Shown piece after piece: positions 48,023-56,153 of a stretch of DNA of 64,000 nucleotides. Both the position numbers and the translations under genes were made by a program. Source of the DNA: Pantoea endophytica (GTDB taxonomy: Bacteria; Pseudomonadota; Gammaproteobacteria; Enterobacterales; Enterobacteriaceae); the NCBI RefSeq assembly GCF_002858935.1, contig NZ_PJRT01000005.1, positions 620,001-684,000 on the forward strand. The letters are read 5' to 3'. How positions within the stretch are numbered: the first letter of the stretch is position 1; every line of letters starts with the position of its first letter. The notes below the pieces were generated by a model. It worked only from the letters and a program-made list of their open reading frames with translations. It was not told where the DNA came from and did not search any database.

Positions 48023-48793
48023 ATGCGAAATAGCCACATTGATGAATACGACCATATTGATCGTGACGTGGTGGCGCTGGGCAATGACTACGCGCAGAGA
48101 TTTGTGCTGCCAGAGCATCGCCATCGCCGCGCGCAGCTCCTGTATGGCGCAACGGGTTTGATGCACGTCGCAACGCAGGCGGGCGAATGGGTGGTACCGC
48201 CGCAGCATGCGGTGTGGATTCCGCCAAACACTGCGCACAGCGTGAAGTTTGTGGGTGTTTCGACGCGCAGTCTTTATATCGAGCCGGTTTGTGCGGCAGC
48301 TCTGCGTGAAAGCGATCGCTGTCGCGTCATCAGCGTCTCGCCGCTGCTGCGACAGCTATTGATTGAAGCCGTTGATTTACCGCTGTTATACGCATCCGAT
48401 CGCGATAGAGCGCTGGTGCAGTTGCTGCTGCTGGAGTTAGCGGCGATGCCTGCACAGGAATTCGATATTCCGCTGCCGCAACATCCGGCGCTGTTGGCGC
48501 AATGCCAGAACTTCTTACAAGCACCAACCATTCACGACCCGGCCGATCGTTGGGCCAACACACTGTTTATGAGTCCCAGCACCTTCCGCCGCCATTTCCT
48601 GCAGCAGACCGGTTTGTCTTTTTCCGCCTGGCGACAGCGCGCCTGCGTGGTGACGGCGCTGGCGTGGCTGGTGGCGGGCAAATCCGTTAACGACGTGGCG
48701 CTCTCGCTCGGCTATGACAGCAGCTCCGCTTTCTCCACCATGTTCCGTCGCGTCACCGGTCAGGCGCCATCATTTTACATCGACCATAACTGA
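48023..48793 (+). CDS. AraC-family regulator, NimR-like
   Basis: A 256-residue regulator with an N-terminal cupin (LPEHRHRRAQLLYGATGLMH, VVPPQHAVWIPPNTAHSVKF) and a C-terminal AraC double helix-turn-helix (FMSPSTFRRHFLQQTGLSF; SVNDVALSLGYDSSSAFSTM). The cupin block matches E. coli NimR (YeaM), which controls a divergent exporter. Here the divergent gene is a TauE-type exporter, so the same logic may apply. The frame is open to 48005; the ATG at 48023 is preferred from the NimR-like opening. Confidence 0.86.
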   Translation: MRNSHIDEYDHIDRDVVALGNDYAQRFVLPEHRHRRAQLLYGATGLMHVATQAGEWVVPPQHAVWIPPNTAHSVKFVGVSTRSLYIEPVCAAALRESDRCRVISVSPLLRQLLIEAVDLPLLYASDRDRALVQLLLLELAAMPAQEFDIPLPQHPALLAQCQNFLQAPTIHDPADRWANTLFMSPSTFRRHFLQQTGLSFSAWRQRACVVTALAWLVAGKSVNDVALSLGYDSSSAFSTMFRRVTGQAPSFYIDHN

Positions 48794-48912
48794 GCAAAGT
48801 TTCACCACTCATTTGGCGATTTCAGGCTGAAATCGGATTTATGAGGATACGCTCTCATGCATAACACACTGAAAATAATCTAATTTCTTTTGAAACAGAT
48901 ACGTGTCGAAAT

Positions 48913-49791
48913 TCAGGCGGTTAACTGCTGCTGCACCGCATCTAAAAACGCCCGCAGCGCCGCCGGTTGCCGTTCGCGTGACATGTAGAGGCCATAGATC
49001 GCCAGCGTTTTTGGCTGATAAGCCGGCAGCACGGTTTGTAGCTTTCCATTGTCGAGGGCGTGACGTGCCTCCATTTCCGGCACCATCGCTAAACCGCAAC
49101 CGGCAATCGCCGCATCACACAACACCGACGAGATACCGGCGCTGAAATTCCCGTGCACTGCCGCTGAAAGGGTTTCGCCCTGCGCATCAGAAAACTGCCA
49201 GCTCTGCCCGGCGAAACGGCTGTAATGCAGGCAATTATGCTGTGCGAGATCGGCAGGCGTTTGCGGCGCACCACGCGCCTGCAGATAGCCAGGCGAGGCG
49301 CACACCACCGAAACACATTCGCCTAAACGTCGGGCAATAGCGCCAGGTTCGGGATCGTCGGTAATCCGCACCGCCACATCAATGCGTTCGCCGATTAAAC
49401 TCACCGGTTGATTGTTGATCTCCAGTTCGATACGCACCGCCGGAAAACGCTCGAGAAATGCCGGAATTATCGGGCCCAGAATATGCGTGGCGGTGGAGTG
49501 CGCGCAGGCGACGCGCAAGGTGCCATGCGGTTCGCTATCCGCACCCTGCTCGGCAATCTCTTCAGCCAATCTCGCCAGCGCGCGCGATTTTTCGAGGATC
49601 TCCTCGCCAGCGGGCGTAATGGTCAGTTTGCGCGATGATCGGTGCAGCAAACGTGCACCTGCCCACTTCTCCATTTCATCCAGATAGCGGCTGACCATCG
49701 GCCGCGAAATATCCAATGCACGCGCCGCAGCACTTAAGCTGCCCAGCTCGCAAATGCGGTTAAACACCGTTGCCGCCGTAACTCTGTCCAT
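48913..49791 (-). CDS. LysR-family transcriptional regulator
   Basis: A 292-residue LysR protein starting MDRVTAATVFNRICELGS, with helix-turn-helix LSAAARALDISRPMVSRYLDEME and an effector domain of the CrgA/YafC type. The ATG at 49791 is chosen because it gives the usual LysR start; the frame extends to 49827. It is divergent from the metallo-beta-lactamase-fold gene across 122 bases and is its likely regulator. The inducer is unknown. Confidence 0.9.
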   Translation of the reverse strand: MDRVTAATVFNRICELGSLSAAARALDISRPMVSRYLDEMEKWAGARLLHRSSRKLTITPAGEEILEKSRALARLAEEIAEQGADSEPHGTLRVACAHSTATHILGPIIPAFLERFPAVRIELEINNQPVSLIGERIDVAVRITDDPEPGAIARRLGECVSVVCASPGYLQARGAPQTPADLAQHNCLHYSRFAGQSWQFSDAQGETLSAAVHGNFSAGISSVLCDAAIAGCGLAMVPEMEARHALDNGKLQTVLPAYQPKTLAIYGLYMSRERQPAALRAFLDAVQQQLTA

Positions 49792-49913
49792 TTGGTCTCC
49801 ATCTGATCGTTTTATGAAACTGATCATACCCAGTTTCGGGAATTCTACCAGCCAGCAATTTCTCTACAATAAAGCCCTCAAAGACGGCAAGGTGCCGGAT
49901 AAAGGAAAATTCG

Positions 49914-50765
49914 ATGAAAATGAAAACGTTGACGCTGGCATTGGCCTTTGCCGCCCTGCCTGCCTTCGCTGCGCCGCTCAATTTAGACGTGTATAACCCG
50001 CAGGAGAACGGCATTTTCCCGGTCTCTTCGACGCTGGTTTCTGGTCCGCATGAAGCGATACTGTTTGATGCGCAGTTCAGCACCAAAGACGGCGAGAAGC
50101 TGGTGCAGATGATCAATGCCAGCGGCAAGAAGCTGACGCAGATTGTTATTACCTCCGGCGATCCTGATTTCTATTTTGGTCTGGAACCGATTGTAAAAGC
50201 GTTCCCGCAGGTGAAGATCGTGGCAACGCCGGAGGTGGTAAAACACATCGAAGCCAGTAAAGCCGCCAAGCTGGCATATTGGGGGCCGCAGATGAAGGAC
50301 GGCGCGCCAAAGCAGCTGTATGTTCCGCAGATTACGCATGCCACGACGTTTAAAGTTGATGGTGAAACGCTGGAACTGCGTCACGCCAATGATTACGCGG
50401 CTTACGTGTGGATCCCGGCGAACAAAGCGATTCTTGGGGGAACCGGCGTGGCTTCCGGCATTCACGTCTGGACCGCCGATACGCAAACGCCTGTTATTCG
50501 TCAGCAGTGGCGCAATGTGCTGAGCGAGATGCAAAAGCTGCAACCTAAGCAGGTGATTCCGGGCCATTATCTCGGCGAGCGCCCGGCGGGTGATGCGGCT
50601 GTCACCTTTACCCTTAACTATCTGCAATCCTTTGAGAAAGCGCTGCAGCAGCACAAAGGTTCGGCGCAGGTGATCGAGACCATGAAAGCCGCTTATCCGC
50701 ATCTGCCGGAGGAGAGTTCATTGGATTTGAGCGCCAAAGTGAATACCGGCGAGATGAAGTGGTAA
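49914..50765 (+). CDS. Exported metallo-beta-lactamase-fold protein lacking the zinc motif
   Basis: A 283-residue periplasmic protein with a clear signal peptide (MKMKTLTLALAFAALPAFAA). The beta-lactamase fold order is recognisable: FPVSSTLVSGPHEAILFDA, then ITSGDPDFYFG where HxHxDH should be, then AILGGTGVAS, then QVIPGHYLG. In the HxHxDH slot all three histidines are replaced (S-G-D-P-D-F) while the aspartate stays; the late histidine of PGHY is kept. A normal di-zinc hydrolase is unlikely unless other residues bind metal. It is divergent from a LysR gene. Confidence 0.82.
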   Translation: MKMKTLTLALAFAALPAFAAPLNLDVYNPQENGIFPVSSTLVSGPHEAILFDAQFSTKDGEKLVQMINASGKKLTQIVITSGDPDFYFGLEPIVKAFPQVKIVATPEVVKHIEASKAAKLAYWGPQMKDGAPKQLYVPQITHATTFKVDGETLELRHANDYAAYVWIPANKAILGGTGVASGIHVWTADTQTPVIRQQWRNVLSEMQKLQPKQVIPGHYLGERPAGDAAVTFTLNYLQSFEKALQQHKGSAQVIETMKAAYPHLPEESSLDLSAKVNTGEMKW

Positions 50766-50783
50766 ATAATGTTTCAGTGAGTG

Positions 50784-50805
50784 TGGTCGCCATAAATGGC
50801 GACCA
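50784..50805. repeat. 22-bp palindrome, family B, copy 2
   Basis: TGGTCGCCAT, AA, ATGGCGACCA: identical arms to 14378-14399. It lies 18 bases past the stop of the beta-lactamase-fold gene and could end its transcript. Confidence 0.8.
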
Positions 50806-50890
50806 GCATCGCAGCAGAAATCGAGCAAATACAAAGCGCGTTTGATTTGATAGGATTTTGGCCCGAATTTGCGAAATAAGGTGGCGGGTC

Positions 50891-51778
50891 ATGCCCCAAA
50901 AGAAGGCGACGCTGATTGGTTTGCTGGCCATTCTGCTGTGGAGCGCGATTGTAGGACTGATTAAAAATGTCAGTGAAGGATTCGGCGCGGTGGGCGGCGC
51001 GGCGCTTATCTATAGCGCCAGCGCTATTATGCTGATTTTCACCGTAGGCTTGCCAAAGTTGCGCACTTTTCCGCGCAGCTATTTGATTATCGGCAGCGTG
51101 CTGTTCGTCTGTTATGAACTCTGCCTGTCACTCTCATTAGGCTTTACCCACAGCGGTCGCCAGGCGATTGAAGTTGGCATGGTCAATTATCTGTGGCCAA
51201 GTTTGACCATTGTTTTCGCGGTGATAGTCAATCGACAAAAAACCCATCCGCTGATTGTTCCGGGTTTGTTGCTGGCGGTTGCCGGCATTTGTCGCGTATT
51301 GGGCGGCGACCAGGGTTTTTCATTCAGCGAAATCGCCCATAACGTGATGGATAATCCGTTGAGTTACGGCTTGGCGCTGAGCGGCGCGGTTATCTGGGCG
51401 GTGTATTGTGTGGTAACCAAAAAAATTGCTAACGGCAGCAATGGTATAACGCTGTTCTTTATCCTGACTGCGCTGACGTTGTGGCTGAAGTTTTTGCTCT
51501 CACCCCAGCCGCCGTTTGTGTTATCACCTGAAGTTTGTATCAGTCTGGCGCTTGCTGCGATGGCGATGGGTTTTGGCTATGCCGCATGGAATGTCGGCAT
51601 TCTGCATGGCAACGTGACCATTTTGGCCGCCGCGTCTTACTTCATTCCGATTATCTCTTCGATTCTCGCCGCCTTTATTCTGCGCTCGCATCTGACCGTC
51701 GCCTTCTGGCAGGGCACCGCGATGGTCAGCCTTGGATCGCTGATGTGCTGGTGGTCAACGCGCGTGCAGCAAGCATAA
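50891..51778 (+). CDS. yddG: Aromatic amino acid exporter YddG (EamA/DMT family)
   Basis: A 295-residue inner-membrane protein with ten segments, of the drug/metabolite transporter superfamily. It follows E. coli YddG nearly throughout: MPQKKATLIGLLAILLWSA, FEVGMVNYLWPSLTI-like QAIEVGMVNYLWPSLTIVFA, and FGYAAWNVGILHGNVTI. YddG exports aromatic amino acids and paraquat-like compounds. The ATG at 50891 follows AAGG at a slightly long spacing. It stands alone; the stretch after it holds a possible small RNA and a terminator. Confidence 0.93.
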   Translation: MPQKKATLIGLLAILLWSAIVGLIKNVSEGFGAVGGAALIYSASAIMLIFTVGLPKLRTFPRSYLIIGSVLFVCYELCLSLSLGFTHSGRQAIEVGMVNYLWPSLTIVFAVIVNRQKTHPLIVPGLLLAVAGICRVLGGDQGFSFSEIAHNVMDNPLSYGLALSGAVIWAVYCVVTKKIANGSNGITLFFILTALTLWLKFLLSPQPPFVLSPEVCISLALAAMAMGFGYAAWNVGILHGNVTILAAASYFIPIISSILAAFILRSHLTVAFWQGTAMVSLGSLMCWWSTRVQQA

Positions 51779-51825
51779 TGCTTATCCTGAGAACAAAATT
51801 AACTCGTTGATCATTTCCTGCACAG

Positions 51826-51931
51826 ATCGCGATGTGTTGCTACTATAGCGACGCAACACACAGCAATGCGTTGCTACGAGAATTTCAGATTGGTAACCTT
51901 TACCTGGCCCGCGCTTAGCGGGCTTTTTTTT
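51826..51931 (+). ncRNA. Candidate small RNA or structured 3' UTR after yddG
   Basis: After yddG, GTGTTGC and GCAACAC frame a 7-bp stem (about 51833-51858). GTTGCTAC then recurs, an unstructured stretch follows, and a strong terminator closes at 51907-51931. The order (hairpin, single strand, terminator with a long T run) is typical of Hfq-dependent small RNAs or of RNAs processed from a 3' UTR. It matches no enteric RNA that I know. The 5' end is a guess. Confidence 0.35.
51907..51931 (+). terminator. Rho-independent terminator downstream of yddG
   Basis: GCCCGC and GCGGGC form a 6-bp GC stem with a 5-nt loop followed by eight T residues. It lies 128 bases after the yddG stop and 5 bases before the end of the convergent monooxygenase gene. 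Confidence 0.9.
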
Positions 51932-51936
51932 GCCGG

Positions 51937-53139
51937 TTATAAATAACGCGGCTTTTCGGTGCGGAATCCGAGGCCAATCAAGCGGCCAAACAGATGGCGC
52001 AGGAACGGAAAGCGGCTGATGATCTGCGGCACTTTGCTCGGTGTGCTGCGTTTGCGCTTGTTGCTACTCATTTTGATTTGCAGGAATTGGGTGGCGACCG
52101 TCGGGAACTGGCGGCGCTGCTGCACTTTTTGCAGATCCTGCAAGGCAACATTGCCCTGCTGCAGCGGTTTGGTCAGCATATTGGCTGCGGCCACCGCATC
52201 CTGAATCGCCAGGTTAACCCCCACGCCGCCAATCGGCGACATCGCGTGCGCAGCGTCGCCGATACAGAGCACGCCAGGTTTCATCCAGTGATCGAGGCGG
52301 TCGATGCGAATCGATAACAGCTTAAGTTTGTCCCACTCATCGACTTCCGCCATGCGCTCTGCGCTGAACGGAGCCACCTGCGCCATGGTGCTTTTTAGCG
52401 CGTCCAATCCCGCCAGCTTTAACTCGTCGAACTGGTTTTTCTGGATGGTGTAGCCGCACTGCCAGTAATCGCCGCGATCGATGACAATAAAGTTTTGCTT
52501 CGGCCCTTTATGGCCCATACCGAGTTGCGGATCGTCGGGATGTTTCTCCAGCCGGAACCACAACACATCGCGTGGCGCACCAAAGCTTTTCCCGGTTAAT
52601 CCGGCTTTGGCTTTGACCTGCGAATTGCGGCCATCCGCGCCTATCACTAACGAAGTGCGAATAGTGTGACGCTCGTTACCCTGTAACGTTTGCACGCCAC
52701 TGATTACGCCATCGTCATAAATGAAGTCATCAAATGCGGTGGATTGCAGCAAGGTAAAACCCGGAAATTCAGCGGCTTTTTTGGCGAGAAAGTTGAGGAA
52801 ATCCCACTGCGGCATAAAGGCGATAAAGCGGCACTCAACCGGTAGACGTGAGAAATCGGCCATGGTGATCTCTTCACCCGCCACTTCCGCCTGCAGCTTC
52901 TCCGCGCGCTGGTGCGGCAAGGTGAGCAGCTCATCGAGCAATCCCAGCTGGCGCATGATCTCCAGCGTTGAGGGATGAATGGTGTCGCCACGAAAATCGC
53001 GCAGGAAGTCGGGGTGTTTTTCAATAACCACGGCGCGTAAGCCCGCGCGCGCCAGTAAATAGCCCAGCATTAATCCCGCCGGGCCGCCGCCAACGATACA
53101 ACAATCCGCGCTTATCGCGTTTTCCTGTGCTGCCTGCAT
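51937..53139 (-). CDS. Fur-controlled FAD-dependent monooxygenase (UbiH/PHBH-like)
   Basis: A 400-residue class A flavoprotein monooxygenase. The FAD-binding CCIVGGGPAGLMLGYLLARAG is at the N-terminus, RGDTIHPSTLEIMRQLGL follows, the DG motif is VIGADGRNSQVKAKAG, and the second FAD block is LCIGDAAHAMSPIGGVGVN. It hydroxylates an aromatic or similar ring using NAD(P)H. The ATG at 53139 is chosen because GAGG lies 6 bases upstream; the longest frame would begin inside the Fur box. With Fur control it should be made under iron limitation, perhaps to modify a siderophore-like or aromatic iron ligand. Confidence 0.87.
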   Translation of the reverse strand: MQAAQENAISADCCIVGGGPAGLMLGYLLARAGLRAVVIEKHPDFLRDFRGDTIHPSTLEIMRQLGLLDELLTLPHQRAEKLQAEVAGEEITMADFSRLPVECRFIAFMPQWDFLNFLAKKAAEFPGFTLLQSTAFDDFIYDDGVISGVQTLQGNERHTIRTSLVIGADGRNSQVKAKAGLTGKSFGAPRDVLWFRLEKHPDDPQLGMGHKGPKQNFIVIDRGDYWQCGYTIQKNQFDELKLAGLDALKSTMAQVAPFSAERMAEVDEWDKLKLLSIRIDRLDHWMKPGVLCIGDAAHAMSPIGGVGVNLAIQDAVAAANMLTKPLQQGNVALQDLQKVQQRRQFPTVATQFLQIKMSSNKRKRSTPSKVPQIISRFPFLRHLFGRLIGLGFRTEKPRYL

Positions 53140-53156
53140 CCTCTGCCTCATACCAA

Positions 53157-53177
53157 AAATGATAATGGTTATCATTT
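53157..53177 (-). promoter_or_regulatory. Fur box upstream of the FAD monooxygenase
   Basis: AAATGATAA, TGG, TTATCATTT: a perfect 9-bp inverted repeat around three bases, very close to the Fur consensus GATAATGATAATCATTATC. It lies 18 bases before the chosen monooxygenase start and 17 bases from the upstream AraC gene, so it should act on the monooxygenase. Confidence 0.88.
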
Positions 53178-53193
53178 ATAGCATAACCTGGCG

Positions 53194-54129
53194 TTAATGC
53201 GATGAAACGAACGCCGATGCCTGATGCGCCGGCGGCACGGCAAAGTTACGCTGCATGCGTTTGATCTCTTCGGCCGGCGGTGAACCGAACAGGCGTTTGA
53301 ACTCACGATTAAACTGCGAGGCGCTTTCATAGCCCACTGCGTGACAGGCCGCAGCCGCCGTCATCTCCTGACGTACCATCAACATGCGCGCCTGATGCAA
53401 TCGCACCGACTTCACGTACTGCATCGGCGGCTGATTGGTGATGCTTTTGAAATGGGTGTGAAAAGTGGGCACGCTCATGCCCGCCAGCGACGCGAGTTGT
53501 CCCAGCGTTAGCGGCAGCGCATAGTGCGCGTGAATGTGGCTCAGCGCTTTGCCCACTTTGCCAAATTGGCCTTGCAAGGTTAACGCCGCTCGCAGCGCGC
53601 TGCCCTGCTCACCGGTCAGCACGCGGTAATAGAGTTCACGCACCAGCGCTGGGCCGAGCATCTTCGCATCCAGCGGATGATTTAGCGTTGTGAGAAAACG
53701 CAACACCGTCTCGCGCAACGTCTGGTCCATGGGGCTCGACATCATGCTCTGCGCCGCCTGGCTCTCAAGGGCCACATCTTGCTGCTCCAGCTGCAACAGC
53801 AACTCCGTCGCCACGCTGAAATCGAGATGCAGGTAAATCGCCAGCAGCGGATTTTCCGCCGATGCCGCGCTTTCCATGGTAAAAGGCACCGGCACCGCAA
53901 CCGCCAGATAGTGCTGCTCATCGTAGAGATAAACCTGATCGCCAAAGAAGCCGCGTTTCGATCCCTGACAAACAATCACGATGCCCGGGTCGTACAGCAC
54001 CGGCGTACGCGCCAGCGGCCGATCGGAACGCAGGATGCGCACGTCCGGCAGCGCGGTGAGGTTGTAGCCTTCCTGCGGCGCTAACGTTTTAAGCAGTTTT
54101 ACGGTTTGCTGCTGGAGCGTTTCTTTCAT
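53194..54129 (-). CDS. AraC-family regulator (YqhC-like)
   Basis: A 311-residue regulator with an AraC N-terminal domain (YDPGIVIVCQGSKRGFFGDQ, YLAVAVPVPFTMES) and two C-terminal helix-turn-helix motifs (LTLGQLASLAGMSVPTFHTH; TAAAACHAVGYESASQFNRE). It belongs to the YqhC-like group that controls neighbouring oxidoreductase genes in response to reactive aldehydes. It is divergent from an SDR gene, its most likely target. The monooxygenase lies downstream on the same strand but has its own Fur-controlled start. Confidence 0.88.
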   Translation of the reverse strand: MKETLQQQTVKLLKTLAPQEGYNLTALPDVRILRSDRPLARTPVLYDPGIVIVCQGSKRGFFGDQVYLYDEQHYLAVAVPVPFTMESAASAENPLLAIYLHLDFSVATELLLQLEQQDVALESQAAQSMMSSPMDQTLRETVLRFLTTLNHPLDAKMLGPALVRELYYRVLTGEQGSALRAALTLQGQFGKVGKALSHIHAHYALPLTLGQLASLAGMSVPTFHTHFKSITNQPPMQYVKSVRLHQARMLMVRQEMTAAAACHAVGYESASQFNREFKRLFGSPPAEEIKRMQRNFAVPPAHQASAFVSSH

Positions 54130-54145
54130 CGGATAACATCACATT

Positions 54146-54210
54146 CATAATATTAGGCAAGCATTACACAAAATAAGGCCTTATGGCCGTTTCAGCGCCA
54201 GAATATTATG
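54146..54210. promoter_or_regulatory. Long inverted repeat in the AraC/SDR divergent region
   Basis: CATAATATT (54146-54154) and AATATTATG (54202-54210) are perfect inverted copies 47 bases apart, with AAGGCCTT and a GGCC pair between. They lie between the divergent AraC and SDR starts and may be the paired binding sites of the AraC protein or overlap -10 elements. Confidence 0.4.
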
Positions 54211-54240
54211 CATCCTCTACTTTTTGAGGAGAAACCGCAA

Positions 54241-55074
54241 ATGTCCAACGTTAAAACATTATTCATCACTGGCGTCAGCAGCGGATTTGGCCGCGCGCTG
54301 GCACAGGTTGCGTTAAATCGTGGCTATCGCGTAGTCGGTACGGTGCGCAATGCTACGGCAAAAGCCGAGTTTGAAAATTTGCATGCGGAAAATGCCTTCG
54401 CCTATGAATTGGATGTCACCCATTTCGCCGCCATTGAGGCGGTAATTGCCGATGTTGAAACCCACGTTGGCGCAATTGATGTGCTGGTGAACAACGCCGG
54501 TTACGGTCACGAAGGCGTGATGGAGGAATCATCACTGGACGAGATGCGCCGCCAGTTTGACGTCAACGTGTTTGGCGCGGTGGCGATGATTAAAGCGCTG
54601 CTGCCCTTTATGCGCCAGCGCCGTCAGGGCCACATTCTCAACATCACCTCGATGGGCGGTTTTATCACCCTGCCTGGCATCAGCTATTACTGCGGCAGCA
54701 AGTTTGCGCTGGAAGGGATTTCGGAAACCCTGAGCAAAGAGCTGGCGCCGTTCAATATTCATGTGACCGCCGTCGCACCCGGATCGTTTCGCACCGATTG
54801 GGCCGGGCGTTCGATGGTGCGCAGCGCACGCAGCATCGCCGATTATGATGCGCTGTTCGATCCGATTCGGCAGGCGCGTGAAGAGAAGAATGGCAAACAG
54901 TTGGGCGATCCGTTTAAAGCCGCCAGCGCGATGCTCGATGTGATCGAAAGCAGCAATCCACCGGCGCATCTGTTGCTGGGCAGCGATGCTTTGGCATTGG
55001 TGCGGCAGAAGATGGAATCATTTAGCGCGGAGATTGATCGCTGGGAAGCACTGACGCGATCGACGGATGGCTGA
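54241..55074 (+). CDS. Short-chain dehydrogenase/reductase
   Basis: A 277-residue classical SDR. The cofactor motif is TGVSSGFGRAL at about residue 10, NNAGYG at about 85, the catalytic Ser in NITSMGGF, and the YxxxK pair in SYYCGSKFALEG (about 152-156). It reduces or oxidises an alcohol/carbonyl with NAD(P)H. GAGGAGA precedes the ATG at 54241; the frame is open to 54208 without a ribosome site. It is divergent from, and probably controlled by, the AraC-family gene. Confidence 0.9.
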   Translation: MSNVKTLFITGVSSGFGRALAQVALNRGYRVVGTVRNATAKAEFENLHAENAFAYELDVTHFAAIEAVIADVETHVGAIDVLVNNAGYGHEGVMEESSLDEMRRQFDVNVFGAVAMIKALLPFMRQRRQGHILNITSMGGFITLPGISYYCGSKFALEGISETLSKELAPFNIHVTAVAPGSFRTDWAGRSMVRSARSIADYDALFDPIRQAREEKNGKQLGDPFKAASAMLDVIESSNPPAHLLLGSDALALVRQKMESFSAEIDRWEALTRSTDG

Positions 55075-55097
55075 TGGAATAATTGCGGTGATATTCA

Positions 55098-55117
55098 GGT
55101 GCGCATGAATGCGCACC
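55098..55117. repeat. Family B-related palindrome GGTGCGCAT
   Basis: GGTGCGCAT, GA, ATGCGCACC is a perfect 9-bp-arm palindrome with the same layout as family B. A half family B sequence (ATTCATGGCGACC) follows at 55141. They lie between the convergent SDR and antitoxin genes. Confidence 0.65.
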
Positions 55118-55176
55118 CTATAAGATCTCGCCACGCTGACATTCATGGCGACCGATTTACCCTCAACTGACAGGCA

Positions 55177-55503
55177 TTATTGCAGCACTTCCAACCCCTT
55201 TCGCTCGATAAGATTGAGCAATCGCAGTGCTGCTCCGTTAGGTTTTTTCTCTTCTCGTTCCCACTTCACTACCGTCCCCACTGACATGCCGACGTAGGCG
55301 GCCAGCATCGCCTGGCTCAGATTATAACGTTGACGTAACTGATTTATTTCATCTCCCGACATCATGTGCAGGACAGGTAGCGAAGCGCGCAATTCACGCA
55401 ATCTCACACGAGAATCAATTTTTTCTTTTAGCTCATCGGTGACCACGCCAATTTCATTAAAATCCTTGGCGATCTCTTGTAAATCTTTCAGATGATTAAC
55501 CAT
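55177..55503 (-). CDS. Antitoxin of a RelE/HigB-type toxin-antitoxin pair, Xre-type HTH
   Basis: A 108-residue protein. The N-terminal half is acidic and helical and probably covers the toxin; the C-terminal half is an Xre-type helix-turn-helix (LRQRYNLSQAMLAAYVGMSV then TVVKWEREEKKP). The ATG at 55503 overlaps the toxin stop by 8 bases. Gene order is toxin then antitoxin, as in higBA. It should neutralise the toxin and, with it, repress their shared promoter at 55931-55959. Confidence 0.86.
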   Translation of the reverse strand: MVNHLKDLQEIAKDFNEIGVVTDELKEKIDSRVRLRELRASLPVLHMMSGDEINQLRQRYNLSQAMLAAYVGMSVGTVVKWEREEKKPNGAALRLLNLIERKGLEVLQ

Positions 55504-55879
55504 CACATTTTACCTCACGCATCTTGCCAGTATTGATGGCTACTTTTGCTTGTTCTGATGACATTTCAAACAGTTGTTTGGCCACTTCCTTGTAGAGAGC
55601 GAGATCAGATTCAGATATCTCTCGACCACTACTTTTGAATGCGGATTTAGCATAGCCGTTGACGAAAAAAAGATGTTTTTCAGTTTTAAAGGCTACAACC
55701 GCCCGGGCCCCGCCACTTTTTCCAGCAACTAAAGGAATGCGCTTCTTGTAAACTCCCCCGCCGAAACTGGCTTCATAAATCCCTGCCATGACTTCCAGCG
55801 CCGCTTTGCATAATTTTGCACTATCGATAGCGTCACCTTTGGTGTTTCTATCGAATGGCTTTAAGACATAAATTGCCAT
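55496..55879 (-). CDS. RelE/HigB-superfamily toxin
   Basis: A 127-residue basic protein. The block GGGVYKKRIPLVAGKSGGAR, then FKTEKHLFFVNGYAKSAF, is the core of the RelE-like family once called DUF1044; relatives cut mRNA on the ribosome. The ATG at 55879 follows GGAGGGA, a strong ribosome site. The antitoxin gene overlaps the 3' end by 8 bases, so the two are translated together. The pair seems intact. Confidence 0.85.
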   Translation of the reverse strand: MAIYVLKPFDRNTKGDAIDSAKLCKAALEVMAGIYEASFGGGVYKKRIPLVAGKSGGARAVVAFKTEKHLFFVNGYAKSAFKSSGREISESDLALYKEVAKQLFEMSSEQAKVAINTGKMREVKCDG

Positions 55880-55930
55880 GTGTTCCCTCCGTTCTTAATG
55901 AGGACTCTCCTTGTCCTGGCATGAAAACCT

Positions 55931-55959
55931 ATTGTACTAAGTGCAATACATATACTCAA
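55931..55959 (-). promoter_or_regulatory. Promoter and operator of the toxin-antitoxin operon
   Basis: On the minus strand, TTGAGT (55954-55959), a 17-base spacer and TACAAT (55931-55936) form a good sigma-70 promoter. A 17-bp near-perfect inverted repeat, ATTGTACT/AGTGCAAT at 55931-55947, covers the -10 and part of the spacer. It is therefore a likely operator for autorepression by the antitoxin. The start codon of the toxin is about 52 bases downstream. Confidence 0.72.
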
Positions 55960-56099
55960 GAACAGCCTTCATCACTGAGCATTGTATGAAATACACTCAA
56001 CCTCCCTGACCTGGTCCTTAAGTGATTGTTAACAATAAATTAGCACTTTTGGCCAAATGACTACGCAACTGATTCGCCATATTCCTGTACATATTAATT

Positions 56100-56115
56100 A
56101 AACTTGTATAAGTTT
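56100..56115. promoter_or_regulatory. Palindrome upstream of ycgZ
   Basis: AAACTT, GTAT, AAGTTT is a perfect 6-bp-arm inverted repeat 38 bases before ycgZ, in an AT-rich promoter region. In E. coli the ycgZ operon is repressed by the MerR-like protein BluR, so this could be the equivalent operator, though I cannot compare the actual site. Confidence 0.45.
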
Positions 56116-56153
56116 GATGGCTAAAGTTATACGTCAACCTTGAGGATGGAACC

